Shown piece by piece: positions 7,338-17,788 of a stretch of DNA of 64,000 bases (its first letter is position 1; each line of letters begins with the position of its first letter). The stretch comes from Streptomyces leeuwenhoekii (GTDB lineage Bacteria > Actinomycetota > Actinomycetes > Streptomycetales > Streptomycetaceae). A program made the translations under genes and the position numbers. Where the stretch lies: positions 3,486,001-3,550,000 of the forward strand of contig NZ_LN831790.1 of the NCBI RefSeq assembly GCF_001013905.1, read 5' to 3'. The notes beneath the pieces are model-generated. The model saw only the letters and a program-made list of their open reading frames with translations, had not been told where the DNA came from and did no database searches.

Positions 7338-9323
7338 TCACGCCTTGGGCCGGAAGGTGCGCGTCAGCGTGCGCCAGGTGTCCTTGCGCAGGTCGCTGTC
7401 CCAGTCGGCCGCCTTGGCCGTGTACATCAGCCCGTAGCCCTGGTGGTCGTTGACGACGAAACCCCGGTCGACCGACCGGTATGTGGTCCCGCCCTGGACG
7501 TAGGTGAACTCCCAGTCGGCGGTGTTCCAGCCGCGGTAGTCGACCTTCTCGATGCGGATCCTCTGGTACTGGGAGCGCACCATGGAGCGCTCCTGGTTCT
7601 TCCAGTCGGCCACCGGGTCGTCCTTCGGCGTGGAGGTCCAGCCGATGAGCAGCTTCTGCCCGCGGGGCCCGGTGAACCGGTCCCCGGCGGCGTCGCTGGA
7701 GCGGTAGGACCAGCCCTCGGGCAGCCCGATCGTGTATCCCTGCCTGCCCCGGTGGGTGGACGCGGCGCCGTCGCCGGCGGAGTCCTTCCCCTCCTCCGGG
7801 CCGGCGGAGGTGGCCGTGGCCGTCCCGGTGCCCGGGGCGGAGCCGCCCGGCTCCGACGTCGACGTCGCCGACTCCCCGGCCGCGCCGTCGGTGTGGGTGC
7901 CGCTGTCGTCCTGGCCGGTGTCGCCACTGGAGGTGGCGCTCGCGACGGTCGTGCCGCCCTTGCCGCTTCCGGCGCCCTGTGCGCCCTCGTCGTCGCCGCC
8001 GAGCGTGAGGGCCAGGACGGCGCCGATGACGGCGAGCACCACGACGACCGCGATGATCACCAGCGTCCGCCGCGGCACCACGTCGGTCAGCGACGCCTTG
8101 GGCACGGGCCGGGGCGGCAGGTCCGGCGGGGACATCACCGGCCATCCCGAACCGCCGCGGCCGGCCGCGCCGCTCGCCGCGCCGGCGACCGGCGCCGTGG
8201 CACGGGCGCCCCGGGCACCGGCCGCCGCCGGCGTGGCGGCGGTACCGGCCGGACCGGGGGCGGCCTTGCTCCCGGAGGCCGCCGCGCCGGACGCCCCCGC
8301 CGCCACGGCGGCCTTGCGCACCGACCGCAGCGCCCCGCGCAGCCGCTCCCCGGGCTCCTCGCCCCTGCCCCCGGTGTCCGCACCGGTCCCGCCCGCGCCC
8401 CGACCCGGCTGCACCGGCAGCGGGACCACCTTCGTGGCATCCGTCGCTTCCGGCTGGGCCCCGCGCGGGCCGGACCCGTGGATGACCGCGTTCAGCAGGG
8501 CGCGGGCGCCGGCGTCGTCCAGGCGCTGGGCGGGGTCCTTGGTGAGCAGACCGTAGATGACGTCACGCAGCGGGCCGGCGTTCTTCGGCTCCTCGAGCTG
8601 CTCGGTCATCACCGCGGTGAGCGTCGCGATCGCGGATCCCTTGTCGTACGGCGGCACCCCCTCCACCGCCGCGTACAGCAGGCCGCCGAGCGACCACAGG
8701 TCGGCCGCCGGGCCGGGCTTGTGCCCGCGCGCCCGCTCGGGGGAGATGTACGAGGGCGCGCCGACGAGCATGCCGGTGGAGGTGATGGACGGGTCGCCCT
8801 CGACCTGGGCGATGCCGAAGTCGGTGAGCACCACCCGGCCGTCCTCGGCGATGAGCACGTTCGACGGCTTCACGTCGCGGTGCAGGATGCCCTCGCGGTG
8901 CGCGGAGCGCAGCACGTCGAGGACGGCGAGGCCGACCTCCGCCGCGCGCTTCGGCTCCAGCAGGCCGTCCTCGCGGATGACCTCGGCGAGGGACTTGCCC
9001 TCGACCAGTTCCATGACGATCCAGGGCCGGTCGTCCTCCTGGACCACGTCGAAGACCGTCACGGCGCCGTTGTTGCGGATCCGCGCGATCGCCTTGGCCT
9101 CGCGCAGCGTGCGCGTGATCAGGCGGCGCTTCTCCTCCTCGTCGATGTTCGACGGGAACCGCAGCTCCTTGACGGCGACCGTGCGCCCCAGGGTCTCGTC
9201 CTCGGCCCGCCACACCGTGCCCATGCCGCCGCGGCCGAGCACGTCTCCCAGCCGGTACCGCCCGGCGAGGAGACGTGCGCTCTTGTCCTGACGGGGTGTC
9301 CCCGCCCGCTCCGCCTCCGACAT
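7338..9323 (-). CDS. Serine/threonine protein kinase with extracytoplasmic sensor-like domain
   Basis: Hanks-type membrane kinase of 661 aa. GRGGMG, Lys52 in VAVKEL, HRDVKPSN (Asp150) and DFG at 168-170 are all intact. An Ala/Gly/Pro-rich linker of about 130 residues leads to a membrane helix (TLVIIAVVVVLAVIGAVL). A Ser/Thr/Gly-rich stalk follows, then an outer domain opening with GYTIGLPEGW. The ATG at 9323 follows GAGGGGAC; ATG 9335 is an alternative. It is the first gene of the four-kinase run and lies 247 bases after glpD. The 9324-9570 stretch probably holds the promoter of the kinase run, though I could not fix one. Confidence 0.87.
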   Translation of the reverse strand: MSEAERAGTPRQDKSARLLAGRYRLGDVLGRGGMGTVWRAEDETLGRTVAVKELRFPSNIDEEEKRRLITRTLREAKAIARIRNNGAVTVFDVVQEDDRPWIVMELVEGKSLAEVIREDGLLEPKRAAEVGLAVLDVLRSAHREGILHRDVKPSNVLIAEDGRVVLTDFGIAQVEGDPSITSTGMLVGAPSYISPERARGHKPGPAADLWSLGGLLYAAVEGVPPYDKGSAIATLTAVMTEQLEEPKNAGPLRDVIYGLLTKDPAQRLDDAGARALLNAVIHGSGPRGAQPEATDATKVVPLPVQPGRGAGGTGADTGGRGEEPGERLRGALRSVRKAAVAAGASGAAASGSKAAPGPAGTAATPAAAGARGARATAPVAGAASGAAGRGGSGWPVMSPPDLPPRPVPKASLTDVVPRRTLVIIAVVVVLAVIGAVLALTLGGDDEGAQGAGSGKGGTTVASATSSGDTGQDDSGTHTDGAAGESATSTSEPGGSAPGTGTATATSAGPEEGKDSAGDGAASTHRGRQGYTIGLPEGWSYRSSDAAGDRFTGPRGQKLLIGWTSTPKDDPVADWKNQERSMVRSQYQRIRIEKVDYRGWNTADWEFTYVQGGTTYRSVDRGFVVNDHQGYGLMYTAKAADWDSDLRKDTWRTLTRTFRPKA

Positions 9324-9570
9324 GCGTCCCCTCATGCAACCCGCCCTGACAGAGCCTTCATTGTCTCTCACCCGACAAGTGCTCGACGCCCAGGGTCTCC
9401 CTGACGGCGTGCCAGGCCCCGGCCGCCGCGCGCACCGGCAAGCGGCGCGTTCCGCCGGGGCGCGCGGCGGTGGTCCGCGGCGGCTCCCGGGCGCGGGCGA
9501 GGAGGACCCGCCCGGCACGCGCGGTGACGGACCCGCTCTGAAGCGGCGTCAGGTCCCGCGCCCGCCGGGC

Positions 9571-11277
9571 CTACAGCGGCACGATGTCCGGCGCCCCGAG
9601 CCGTGCCGCGTCCGCCGTCAGGTCGTCCGGCTGGAGCTGCGACTCCCGCTCGGCCTCCACCCGCTTCTCGTAGTGCTCGACCTCCCGTTCGATCTGGCCC
9701 TCGTCCCAGCCCAGCACCGGCGCCATCAGCTCGGCGGCCTCGCGGGCGCTGCGGGTGCCCCGGTCGAAGGTCTCGATGGAGATGCGGGTGCGGCGGGTCA
9801 GCACGTCGTCCAGGTGGCGGGCGCCCTCGTGCGAGGCGGCGTAGACGATCTCGGCGCGCAGGTAGTCGTCGGCGCAGTGGAGCGGCGCGCCCAGGGAGGG
9901 GTCGTCGGCGATGAGGGCCAGCACCTCCTCGGCCATCGAGCCGTAGCGGTTGAGCAGGTGCTCCACGCGCACGACGTGGAGTCCTGCGCGGGCGGCGATG
10001 CGCGCGCGGGCGTTCCACATGGCCCGGTAGCCCTCGGCGCCGAGCAGCGGGACGTCCTCGGTGACGCAGTCGGCGACCCGCAGGTCCAGCCCGTGCACCG
10101 CCTCGTCCACGGCGTCCTTGGCCATCACCCGGTACGTCGTGTACTTGCCGCCCGCGATGACGACCAGCCCCGGCACGGGATGGGCCACGGTGTGCTCGCG
10201 CGACAGCTTGCTGGTGGCGTCCGACTCGCCGGCCAGCAGCGGGCGCAGGCCCGCGTACACGCCCTCGACGTCGTCGCGGGTCAGCGGCACGGCGAGGACC
10301 GAGTTCACGTGTTCGAGCAGATAGTCGATGTCCGCGCTGGACGCGGCCGGGTGGGCCTTGTCCAGGTCCCAGTCGGTGTCGGTGGTGCCGACGATCCAGT
10401 GCCGGCCCCAGGGGATGACGAAGAGCACCGACTTCTCGGTGCGCAGGATCAGCCCGGTCGTGGAGTGGATGCGGTCCTTGGGGACGACCAGATGGATGCC
10501 CTTGGAGGCCCGGACGTGGAACTGCCCGCGCTCCCCCACCATCGCCTGGGTGTCGTCGGTCCACACGCCGGTGGCGTTGACGACCTGCTTGGCGCGGATC
10601 TCGTACTCGCCGCCCGCCTCGACGTCCTGCACCCGGGCGCCGACGACCCGCTCGCCCTCGCGCAGGAACCCGGTCACGCGGGCGCGGTTGGCGGTCAGCG
10701 CGCCGTACGCCGCCGCGGTGCGGACGAGGGTCGCCACGAACCGGGCGTCGTCCATCTGGGCGTCGTAGTACTGGAGCGCGCCGACCAGCGCGTCCTTCTT
10801 CAAGCAGGGCGCCACCCGCAGGGCGTGACGCCGGGTCAGGTGACGGTGCAGGGGCAGCCCGCGGCCGTGCCCGCGGGCCATCGACATCGCGTCGTAGAGC
10901 GCGACGCCCGAACCGGCGTACAGCCGCTCCCAGCCCTTGTGCCGGAGCGGATACAGGAACGGCACCGGCTTGACCAGGTGCGGCGCGAGCCGTTCCAGCA
11001 GCAGGCCGCGCTCCTTGAGCGCCTCCCGGACGAGGGCGAAGTCGAGCATCTCCAGATAGCGCAGGCCGCCGTGGATGAGCTTGCTGGACCGGCTGGAGGT
11101 GCCCGACGCCCAGTCCCGCGCCTCGACCAGGCCGGTGGCCAGGCCCCGGGTGGCGGCGTCGAGGGCGGTGCCCGCGCCGACCACCCCCGCGCCCACGACG
11201 AGTACGTCCAGTTCCCGCTCGGCCATCGCCGCGAGCGACTCGGCGCGCTGCGCCGGCCCCAGTGTCGCTGTCCTCAC
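9571..11277 (-). CDS. glpD: Glycerol-3-phosphate dehydrogenase, FAD-dependent
   Basis: Oxidises sn-glycerol-3-phosphate to dihydroxyacetone phosphate and passes electrons to the quinone pool at the membrane. The 568-aa product has the FAD-binding Rossmann motif VVGAGVVGAG near residue 26 and the downstream family motifs RSSKLIHGG and KGIHLVVPKDR. The C-terminal half carries the usual DAO_C region. The GTG start at 11277 is supported by GGGAGG five bases upstream. No glycerol facilitator or kinase gene is adjacent, so it may serve phospholipid turnover as much as glycerol use. It is divergent from the nucleotide-sugar dehydrogenase gene. Confidence 0.9.
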   Translation of the reverse strand: MRTATLGPAQRAESLAAMAERELDVLVVGAGVVGAGTALDAATRGLATGLVEARDWASGTSSRSSKLIHGGLRYLEMLDFALVREALKERGLLLERLAPHLVKPVPFLYPLRHKGWERLYAGSGVALYDAMSMARGHGRGLPLHRHLTRRHALRVAPCLKKDALVGALQYYDAQMDDARFVATLVRTAAAYGALTANRARVTGFLREGERVVGARVQDVEAGGEYEIRAKQVVNATGVWTDDTQAMVGERGQFHVRASKGIHLVVPKDRIHSTTGLILRTEKSVLFVIPWGRHWIVGTTDTDWDLDKAHPAASSADIDYLLEHVNSVLAVPLTRDDVEGVYAGLRPLLAGESDATSKLSREHTVAHPVPGLVVIAGGKYTTYRVMAKDAVDEAVHGLDLRVADCVTEDVPLLGAEGYRAMWNARARIAARAGLHVVRVEHLLNRYGSMAEEVLALIADDPSLGAPLHCADDYLRAEIVYAASHEGARHLDDVLTRRTRISIETFDRGTRSAREAAELMAPVLGWDEGQIEREVEHYEKRVEAERESQLQPDDLTADAARLGAPDIVPL

Positions 11278-11553
11278 CGCTGCCTCCCGCTGTCATTCGC
11301 GTCGGCCGCACCCGTCGGGCGTAGCCCGGTTCCTGGTACCCCCCATGACCGAATTCTGACCGGGATGCCCGACTTCAGCCACCACGCGGCCCCGGCCTGT
11401 GGGCGACGCCCGAGGAAACACCCACCGAAACTCGGCCGACCAATCCCGCAAATCGGTCATATTTACTCCTAGTCTGACAGTGCGCTCGCCCATCCTGTCC
11501 ACCGGGCTTGCGCACCTGTCCCGCTTCGGTTACTGGGAAGGACGGCCCACGCC

Positions 11554-12762
11554 ATGCCCGCAGATCTCGCCGTCATCGGACTCGGCCCGTACGGCCTGCC
11601 CCTGGCCCAGGCCGCCGTCGCCGCCGGCATCCCCACCCTGGGCTACCGGACCGGTCCCGAGGCCGACCCGCTCACCCCCGCCGAACTGCGCCGGATGCTC
11701 TCGGGGGGCTTCCGGACGACCGCGTCCCCGGCCGAACTCGGCCGGGTGCGCACCGCGGTCATCTGCGCGCCCACCCCGCCGGGCGCGGACGGCGGGGTGG
11801 ACCTCGCCCAGGTCGGCGCGGCGGCCCGCACCCTCGCCGGCCATCTGCGGCCGCACACCACCGTGATCCTGGAGTCACCGGTGCAGCCGGGCACCACGGA
11901 GGACTTCCTCCGCCCGGTCCTGGAGAAGGGCTCGGGGCTGCGCGCCGGACGCGATTTCCACCTCGCCTACTCGCCCAGCCGGGTCGACCCCGGCAACCGC
12001 GACTTCACTCCCGCCAACACGCCCCAGGTCATCGGCGGCCTCACCCCCGCCTGCACCGAGTCGGCCGCCGCCTTCTACGGCCGCCTCACCGACAAGGTGG
12101 TCCGCGCCCGCGGCCCCCGCGAGGCGGAGACGGTCCAGCTCCTGGAGACCAACTTCCGCCATGTCAACATCGCACTCGTGAACGAGATGGCGGTCCTCTG
12201 CCACGACCTGGGCGTCGACCTGTGGGACGTCATCCGCTGCGCGGAGACCAAGCCGTTCGGCTTCCACGCCTTCCGTCCCGGCCCCGGCGTCGGCGGCCAT
12301 TCCGTCCCCCAGGACCTGACCGGCCGCGCGAGCCGCGTCCTGCGCATGGTCGAACTGGCCCAGCAGGTCAACAACCAGATGCCCCGGTACGTCGTCCAGC
12401 GCGCCGCCGCCCTCCTCAACGAGCACGGCAAGTCCGCGCGCGGCGCCCGTGTGCTGCTCCTCGGCGTCACCTACAAGGCGGACCTCGCCGACCAGCAGGC
12501 GGCCCCCGCCCAGGAGATCGCCGTCCGCCTGATGGAACTGGGCGCCTCCGTGAGCTACCACGACCCGCACATCCCGGCCTGGACCGTCCTGGACCGTCCC
12601 GTCCCCCGCGTCGACTCCCTCTACGAGGCCGCCGCCGAGGCCGACCTGACCATCCTCCTCCAGCAGCACCGCACCTACGACCTCCAGGGCCTGTCCGTGA
12701 AGGCCCAGCTCCTGCTGGACACCCGGGGAGCCACCCCCACGGGGGCGGCGCACCGGCTGTGA
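11554..12762 (+). CDS. UDP-glucose/GDP-mannose dehydrogenase family protein lacking the catalytic Cys
   Basis: 402-aa nucleotide-sugar dehydrogenase. The NAD-binding motif GLGPYGLPLA is at the N-terminus, followed by the central motif ETNFRHVNIALVNE and the C-terminal domain motif VLLLGVTYKAD. In active members the nucleophilic Cys lies in a GGHCIP-type loop; here the loop reads GPGVGGHSVPQD, so Cys is Ser. Two-step oxidation to the uronic acid should therefore be impaired or altered. The gene stands alone with no glycan cluster around it. It converges on the IMPDH-like gene, with a strong terminator between them. Confidence 0.8.
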   Translation: MPADLAVIGLGPYGLPLAQAAVAAGIPTLGYRTGPEADPLTPAELRRMLSGGFRTTASPAELGRVRTAVICAPTPPGADGGVDLAQVGAAARTLAGHLRPHTTVILESPVQPGTTEDFLRPVLEKGSGLRAGRDFHLAYSPSRVDPGNRDFTPANTPQVIGGLTPACTESAAAFYGRLTDKVVRARGPREAETVQLLETNFRHVNIALVNEMAVLCHDLGVDLWDVIRCAETKPFGFHAFRPGPGVGGHSVPQDLTGRASRVLRMVELAQQVNNQMPRYVVQRAAALLNEHGKSARGARVLLLGVTYKADLADQQAAPAQEIAVRLMELGASVSYHDPHIPAWTVLDRPVPRVDSLYEAAAEADLTILLQQHRTYDLQGLSVKAQLLLDTRGATPTGAAHRL

Positions 12763-12773
12763 CGGGGACGCGG

Positions 12774-12811
12774 AAGGGCCGGTCACCCGACGTGCGGGTG
12801 ACCGGCCCTTT
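12774..12811. terminator. Bidirectional terminator between convergent genes
   Basis: A perfect 16-bp stem (12774-12789 with 12795-12810) and a five-base loop, with A-rich and T-rich ends (AAGGG...CCCTTT). It lies between the nucleotide-sugar dehydrogenase gene and the converging GuaB-like gene and can serve both strands. Confidence 0.8.
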
Positions 12812-12829
12812 CCCTGCCGCGGGAGCCGA

Positions 12830-13954
12830 CTACCGCCGGTGCTGCGAGTCCGCGACCGTGACCTCGACCCGCTGGAACTCCTTGAGCTCGCTGTAGCCGG
12901 TGGTGGCCATGGCGCGGCGCAGGGCGCCGAAGAAGTTCATGGAGCCGTCCGGGGTGTGGGACGGGCCGGCGAGGATCTCCTCGATCGTGCCGACCGTGCC
13001 GAGGCGGACCTTCTGGCCGCGCGGCAGCTCCTCGTTGACGGCCTCCATGCCCCAGTGGTTGCCCTTGCCCGGCGCGTCGGTCGCGCGGGCGAGGGGGGAG
13101 CCCATCATCACGGCGTCGGCGCCGCAGGCGATCGCCTTGGGCAGATCGCCGGACCAGCCGACGCCGCCGTCCGCGATCACGTGCACGTACCGGCCGCCGG
13201 ACTCGTCCATGTAGTCCCGGCGGGCGGCGGCCACGTCGGCGACCGCGGTGGCCATGGGCACCTGGATGCCGAGGACGTTGCGCGTGGTGTGGGCGGCGCC
13301 GCCGCCGAAGCCGACGAGCACGCCCGCCGCACCGGTGCGCATCAGGTGCAGGGCCGCGGTGTAGGTGGCGCAACCGCCGACGATCACCGGGACGTCCAGC
13401 TCGTAGATGAACTGCTTCAGGTTGAGCGGCTCGTGCGAGGACGAGACGTGCTCGGCCGAGACCGTCGTCCCGCGGATGACGAAGATGTCCACGCCCGCGT
13501 CCACGACGGCCTTGGAGAACTGGGCCGTGCGCTGCGGGGAGAGCGCGGCGGCGGTGACCACGCCCGAGTCGCGCACCTCCTTGATCCGCTGCCCGATCAG
13601 CTCCTCCTTGATCGGGGCGGCGTAGATCTCCTGCAGCCGCCGGGTCGCGCTCCGCGCGTCCAGCTCCGCGATCTCGTCCAGCAGCGGCTGCGGGTCCTCG
13701 TACCGCGTCCACAGCCCTTCCAGGTTGAGCACGCCGAGGCCGCCGAGCTCACCGATGCGGATCGCGGTGGCCGGGGAGACGACCGAGTCCATGGGGGCGG
13801 CCAGGAACGGCAGCTCGAAGCGGTAGGCGTCGATCTGCCAGGCGATCGAGACCTCCTTCGGGTCCCGCGTACGGCGGCTGGGGACGACGGCGATGTCGTC
13901 GAAGGCGTACGCCCGGCGGCCGCGCTTGCCGCGCCCGATCTCGATCTCAGTCAC
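12830..13954 (-). CDS. GuaB3-type IMP dehydrogenase-related protein
   Basis: 374 aa, an IMPDH/GMP reductase TIM barrel without CBS domains. It keeps APMDSVVSP and IADGGVGWSGDLPKA. The IMPDH active loop GPGSICTTR is replaced by GFGGGAAHTTRN, so the catalytic Cys is absent. The family is annotated in actinobacteria as IMPDH-related; its reaction is not settled to my knowledge. The GTG at 13954 is chosen because the protein begins with the conserved TEIEIGRGKRGRRAY and an AAAGG lies upstream. It is downstream of guaB on the same strand, but a terminator-like hairpin separates them. Confidence 0.85.
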   Translation of the reverse strand: MTEIEIGRGKRGRRAYAFDDIAVVPSRRTRDPKEVSIAWQIDAYRFELPFLAAPMDSVVSPATAIRIGELGGLGVLNLEGLWTRYEDPQPLLDEIAELDARSATRRLQEIYAAPIKEELIGQRIKEVRDSGVVTAAALSPQRTAQFSKAVVDAGVDIFVIRGTTVSAEHVSSSHEPLNLKQFIYELDVPVIVGGCATYTAALHLMRTGAAGVLVGFGGGAAHTTRNVLGIQVPMATAVADVAAARRDYMDESGGRYVHVIADGGVGWSGDLPKAIACGADAVMMGSPLARATDAPGKGNHWGMEAVNEELPRGQKVRLGTVGTIEEILAGPSHTPDGSMNFFGALRRAMATTGYSELKEFQRVEVTVADSQHRR

Positions 13955-14012
13955 GATGTGTGGCCTTTCCCTGATGCGTTTCAGCGCCTTCCAGTATCCC
14001 CGACGGGCACGG

Positions 14013-14048
14013 CGAGGGCGGCCCCGGACCGTACCGGGGCCGCCCTCG
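14013..14048 (-). terminator. Terminator downstream of guaB
   Basis: A perfect 15-bp GC-rich inverted repeat (14013-14027 with 14034-14048) with a six-base loop, starting 34 bases after the guaB stop. There is no T-run, as is usual for Streptomyces. It suggests that guaB and the GuaB-like gene are at least partly separate transcripts. Confidence 0.6.
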
Positions 14049-14081
14049 GCCGTCACCGCACGCGCGCCGCGCGCGCCCGGG

Positions 14082-15632
<1,551 letters not shown>

Positions 15633-15747
15633 CTAACGGGAAGTGGACGTGTCTCATTCCACGATCATGGCCGCGCACCGGCTTCGTGCGTTCGCACCAA
15701 AACGGCGCGACGCGTCCTGGCCGAAAGGGTTCGGGCCCGTGGCGGGC

Positions 15748-16425
15748 CTACTGCTCGGCCAGGGCCCGCAGCCGGCTCAGCGCCCGGTGCTGGGCCACCC
15801 GGACAGCGCCGGGTGACATTCCCAACATCCGGCCCGTCTCCTCGGCCGTCAGGCCCACCGCGATGCGCAGCAGCAGCAGCTCCCGCTGGCTCTCGGGCAG
15901 GTTGGCCAGGAGTTTCTTGGCCCATTCGGCGTCGCTGCTGAGCAGCGCCCGCTCCTCGGGGCCCAGGGAGTCGTCCGGCCGCTCGGGCATCTCGTCGGAC
16001 GGGACGGCCGTCGAGCCGGGGTGCCGCATCGCCGCACGCTGGAGGTCGGCGACCTTGTGGGCGGCGATGGCGAAGACGAACGCCTCGAAGGGGCGCCCGG
16101 TGTCCTTGTACCGGGGCAGCGCGAGCAGCACCGCGACGCAGACCTCCTGGGCGAGGTCCTCGACGAAGTGCCGGGCGTCGCCCGGCAGGCGCGACAGACG
16201 GGTGCGGCAGTAGCGCAGCGCGAGGGGGTGGACATGGGCGAGCAGATCATGCGTGGCCTGCTCGTCCCCGTCGACGGCGCGATGGACGAGCGCACCGATG
16301 GTCCCTTCCGCGGGAACCGCATCGTCGTCGCGCATCGGTCCATGGTGCCCTGCGGTCGTCCGATCCGCGGCACCGCGCCCGTTGTTGTGCACCGAAGCGT
16401 TATGAGCAGGTGCGCCGGAACTCAT
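15748..16425 (-). CDS. shbA: RNA polymerase sigma factor, ECF type (ShbA-like)
   Basis: ECF sigma-70 family protein of about 225 aa. Region 2 is about residues 45-120 ([22 protein letters not shown]). Region 4 ends the protein with [23 protein letters not shown] followed by a helix-turn-helix ([18 protein letters not shown]). Its position beside bldM, whiD and guaB matches shbA, which in Streptomyces drives transcription of the principal sigma gene hrdB. I base the symbol on sequence type and synteny. The ATG at 16425 has GGGGAGGG eight bases upstream; ATG 16335 is a shorter alternative with a weak ribosome site. The first 30 residues are low in recognisable structure. No anti-sigma gene is adjacent. 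Confidence 0.82.
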   Translation of the reverse strand: MSSGAPAHNASVHNNGRGAADRTTAGHHGPMRDDDAVPAEGTIGALVHRAVDGDEQATHDLLAHVHPLALRYCRTRLSRLPGDARHFVEDLAQEVCVAVLLALPRYKDTGRPFEAFVFAIAAHKVADLQRAAMRHPGSTAVPSDEMPERPDDSLGPEERALLSSDAEWAKKLLANLPESQRELLLLRIAVGLTAEETGRMLGMSPGAVRVAQHRALSRLRALAEQ

Positions 16426-16797
16426 CCCCTGCGCCCTCCCCTTCCGCTCGACCGACTCGTCCCCGAGGAACTCCACACCTCAAGGATGCGGCATCGGCGC
16501 CGAAACGAGCATCGGGCGTCCGGCGAGCCCGCCGGGCGTCCCCGCCCGCCCCGGGGCGGGTGCTGGTTCGGCTGCCCGGCCTCACGGGGGTGCCCGGCCC
16601 TGTCGTCGGACTCCCGTCACCGCCCCGGGGGCGGTCCCGCCGCGCCGGATGCGCGCGCTCGGCGCGCCGGGCCCCGGCCCTCGTACTGGACATACGCGGG
16701 TCGGGGCCCGGTGCGGCGAGTGGGAGAGCCCCCTGCTCGGGGAGACCGAGGGAGCGTGCCCGGCGACGCGGGGCGGACGGGAGTGTGACGACAGGAC
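16426..16797. other. Intergenic region between shbA and bldM with a terminator-like hairpin
   Basis: 372 bases without a credible gene. A 14-bp stem with one G-U pair (16667-16680 with 16698-16711, 17-base loop) lies about 90 bases downstream of the bldM stop and may end that transcript. The shbA promoter must lie in the shbA-proximal part, but I see no clear hexamers. ORFs here on both strands lack ribosome sites and homology. Confidence 0.5.
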
Positions 16798-17409
16798 CTA
16801 GCGGACCAGGCCCCACCGGAAGCCGAGCGCCACGGCGTGTGCCCGGTCCGAGGCGCCGAGCTTCTTGAAGAGCCGGCGGGCGTGCGTCTTGACGGTGTCC
16901 TCGGAGAGGAACAGCTCGCGGCCGATCTCCGCGTTGGAGCGGCCGTGGCTCATGCCTTCGAGCACCTGGATCTCGCGCGCGGTGAGCGTGGGCGCGGCGC
17001 CCATCTCGGCGGAGCGCAGCCGGCGCGGGGCGAGCCGCCAGGTCGGGTCGGCGAGGGCCTGCGTGACCGTGGCGCGCAGCTCGGCGCGCGAGGCGTCCTT
17101 GTGCAGGTAACCGCGGGCGCCGGCGGCGACGGCCAGGGCCACGCCGTCCAGGTCCTCGGCGACGGTGAGCATGATGATGCGCGCACCGGGGTCGGCGGAC
17201 AGCAGCCGCCGGACGGTCTCGACGCCGCCCAGTCCGGGCATGCGTACGTCCATCAGGATCAGGTCCGAGCGGTCGGCGCCCCAGCGGCGGAGGACTTCCT
17301 CGCCGTTGGCCGCGGTCGTCACGCGCTCGACGCCGGGCACGGTGGCCACCGCGCGGCGGAGCGCCTCTCGGGCAAGCGGGGAGTCGTCGCAGACGAGGAC
17401 GGATGTCAT
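16798..17409 (-). CDS. bldM: Orphan response regulator BldM, sporulation control
   Basis: 203 aa, the known BldM length. The receiver domain (1-120) has Asp8 and Asp9, the phosphorylation-site equivalent Asp54 in LILMDVRMPG, and LHKDAS. The NarL/LuxR helix-turn-helix follows (LTAREIQVLEGMSHGRSNAEIG...VKTHARRLFKKLG). BldM is an atypical regulator that works as a homodimer for early developmental genes and as a heterodimer with WhiI late in sporulation; it is not thought to need phosphorylation. No kinase gene is adjacent. The ATG at 17409 follows GGAGGACGGCC. It is divergent from whiD, as in other Streptomyces. Confidence 0.95.
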   Translation of the reverse strand: MTSVLVCDDSPLAREALRRAVATVPGVERVTTAANGEEVLRRWGADRSDLILMDVRMPGLGGVETVRRLLSADPGARIIMLTVAEDLDGVALAVAAGARGYLHKDASRAELRATVTQALADPTWRLAPRRLRSAEMGAAPTLTAREIQVLEGMSHGRSNAEIGRELFLSEDTVKTHARRLFKKLGASDRAHAVALGFRWGLVR

Positions 17410-17788
17410 GGCCGTCCTCCGCAGCTGATGCGCGTCACCTTGAGCCTCCAGGCTGGTACGAAATGTCACCTGTGCGGTCGACCGTCTCGGACGCCCGCCC
17501 GAGCGCCTTTCCTTCAACCGCCTCCGCACTCTCAACGACGGTCACTCGAAAGAGTTACGGGGCCGTGTGCCATTTTCGGCACTCTACGTGAGGGGACGGA
17601 CACGGTGCAGACATGAACGCCAGACCCACAAGCTTTCATCACAAGCTATGCCCCATTTAGACCCTTTTCTTCCCCTTTGCCAGTGTCTGCGGCTAGATTC
17701 GCAATGAGTCATATTTTCATCTCCTTAGATCGTAGTTGTACGGTCGTGGACACCGTATCCGCCCAGATCGGCCACAAGGGGTCACGCA
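17410..17788. promoter_or_regulatory. Divergent promoter region of bldM and whiD
   Basis: 379 bases that are clearly more AT-rich than the surroundings, particularly 17610-17740. In S. coelicolor bldM is driven in part by the sigma factor BldN and whiD has developmental promoters; that is known from the literature. I cannot assign the matching hexamers here with confidence. The direct repeat CAAGCT occurs at 17629-17634 and 17643-17648. No credible gene is present. Confidence 0.55.

Noticed and set aside
9361..9378. Inverted repeat TTGTC-N8-GACAA upstream of the first kinase gene
   Set aside because: Five-base arms are too short to separate from chance without conservation data.
4602..9404. 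A 1600-codon open frame on the plus strand across the kinase genes
   Set aside because: It is the antisense shadow of three high-GC kinase genes. It has no ribosome site, no homology-like motifs and low-complexity composition.
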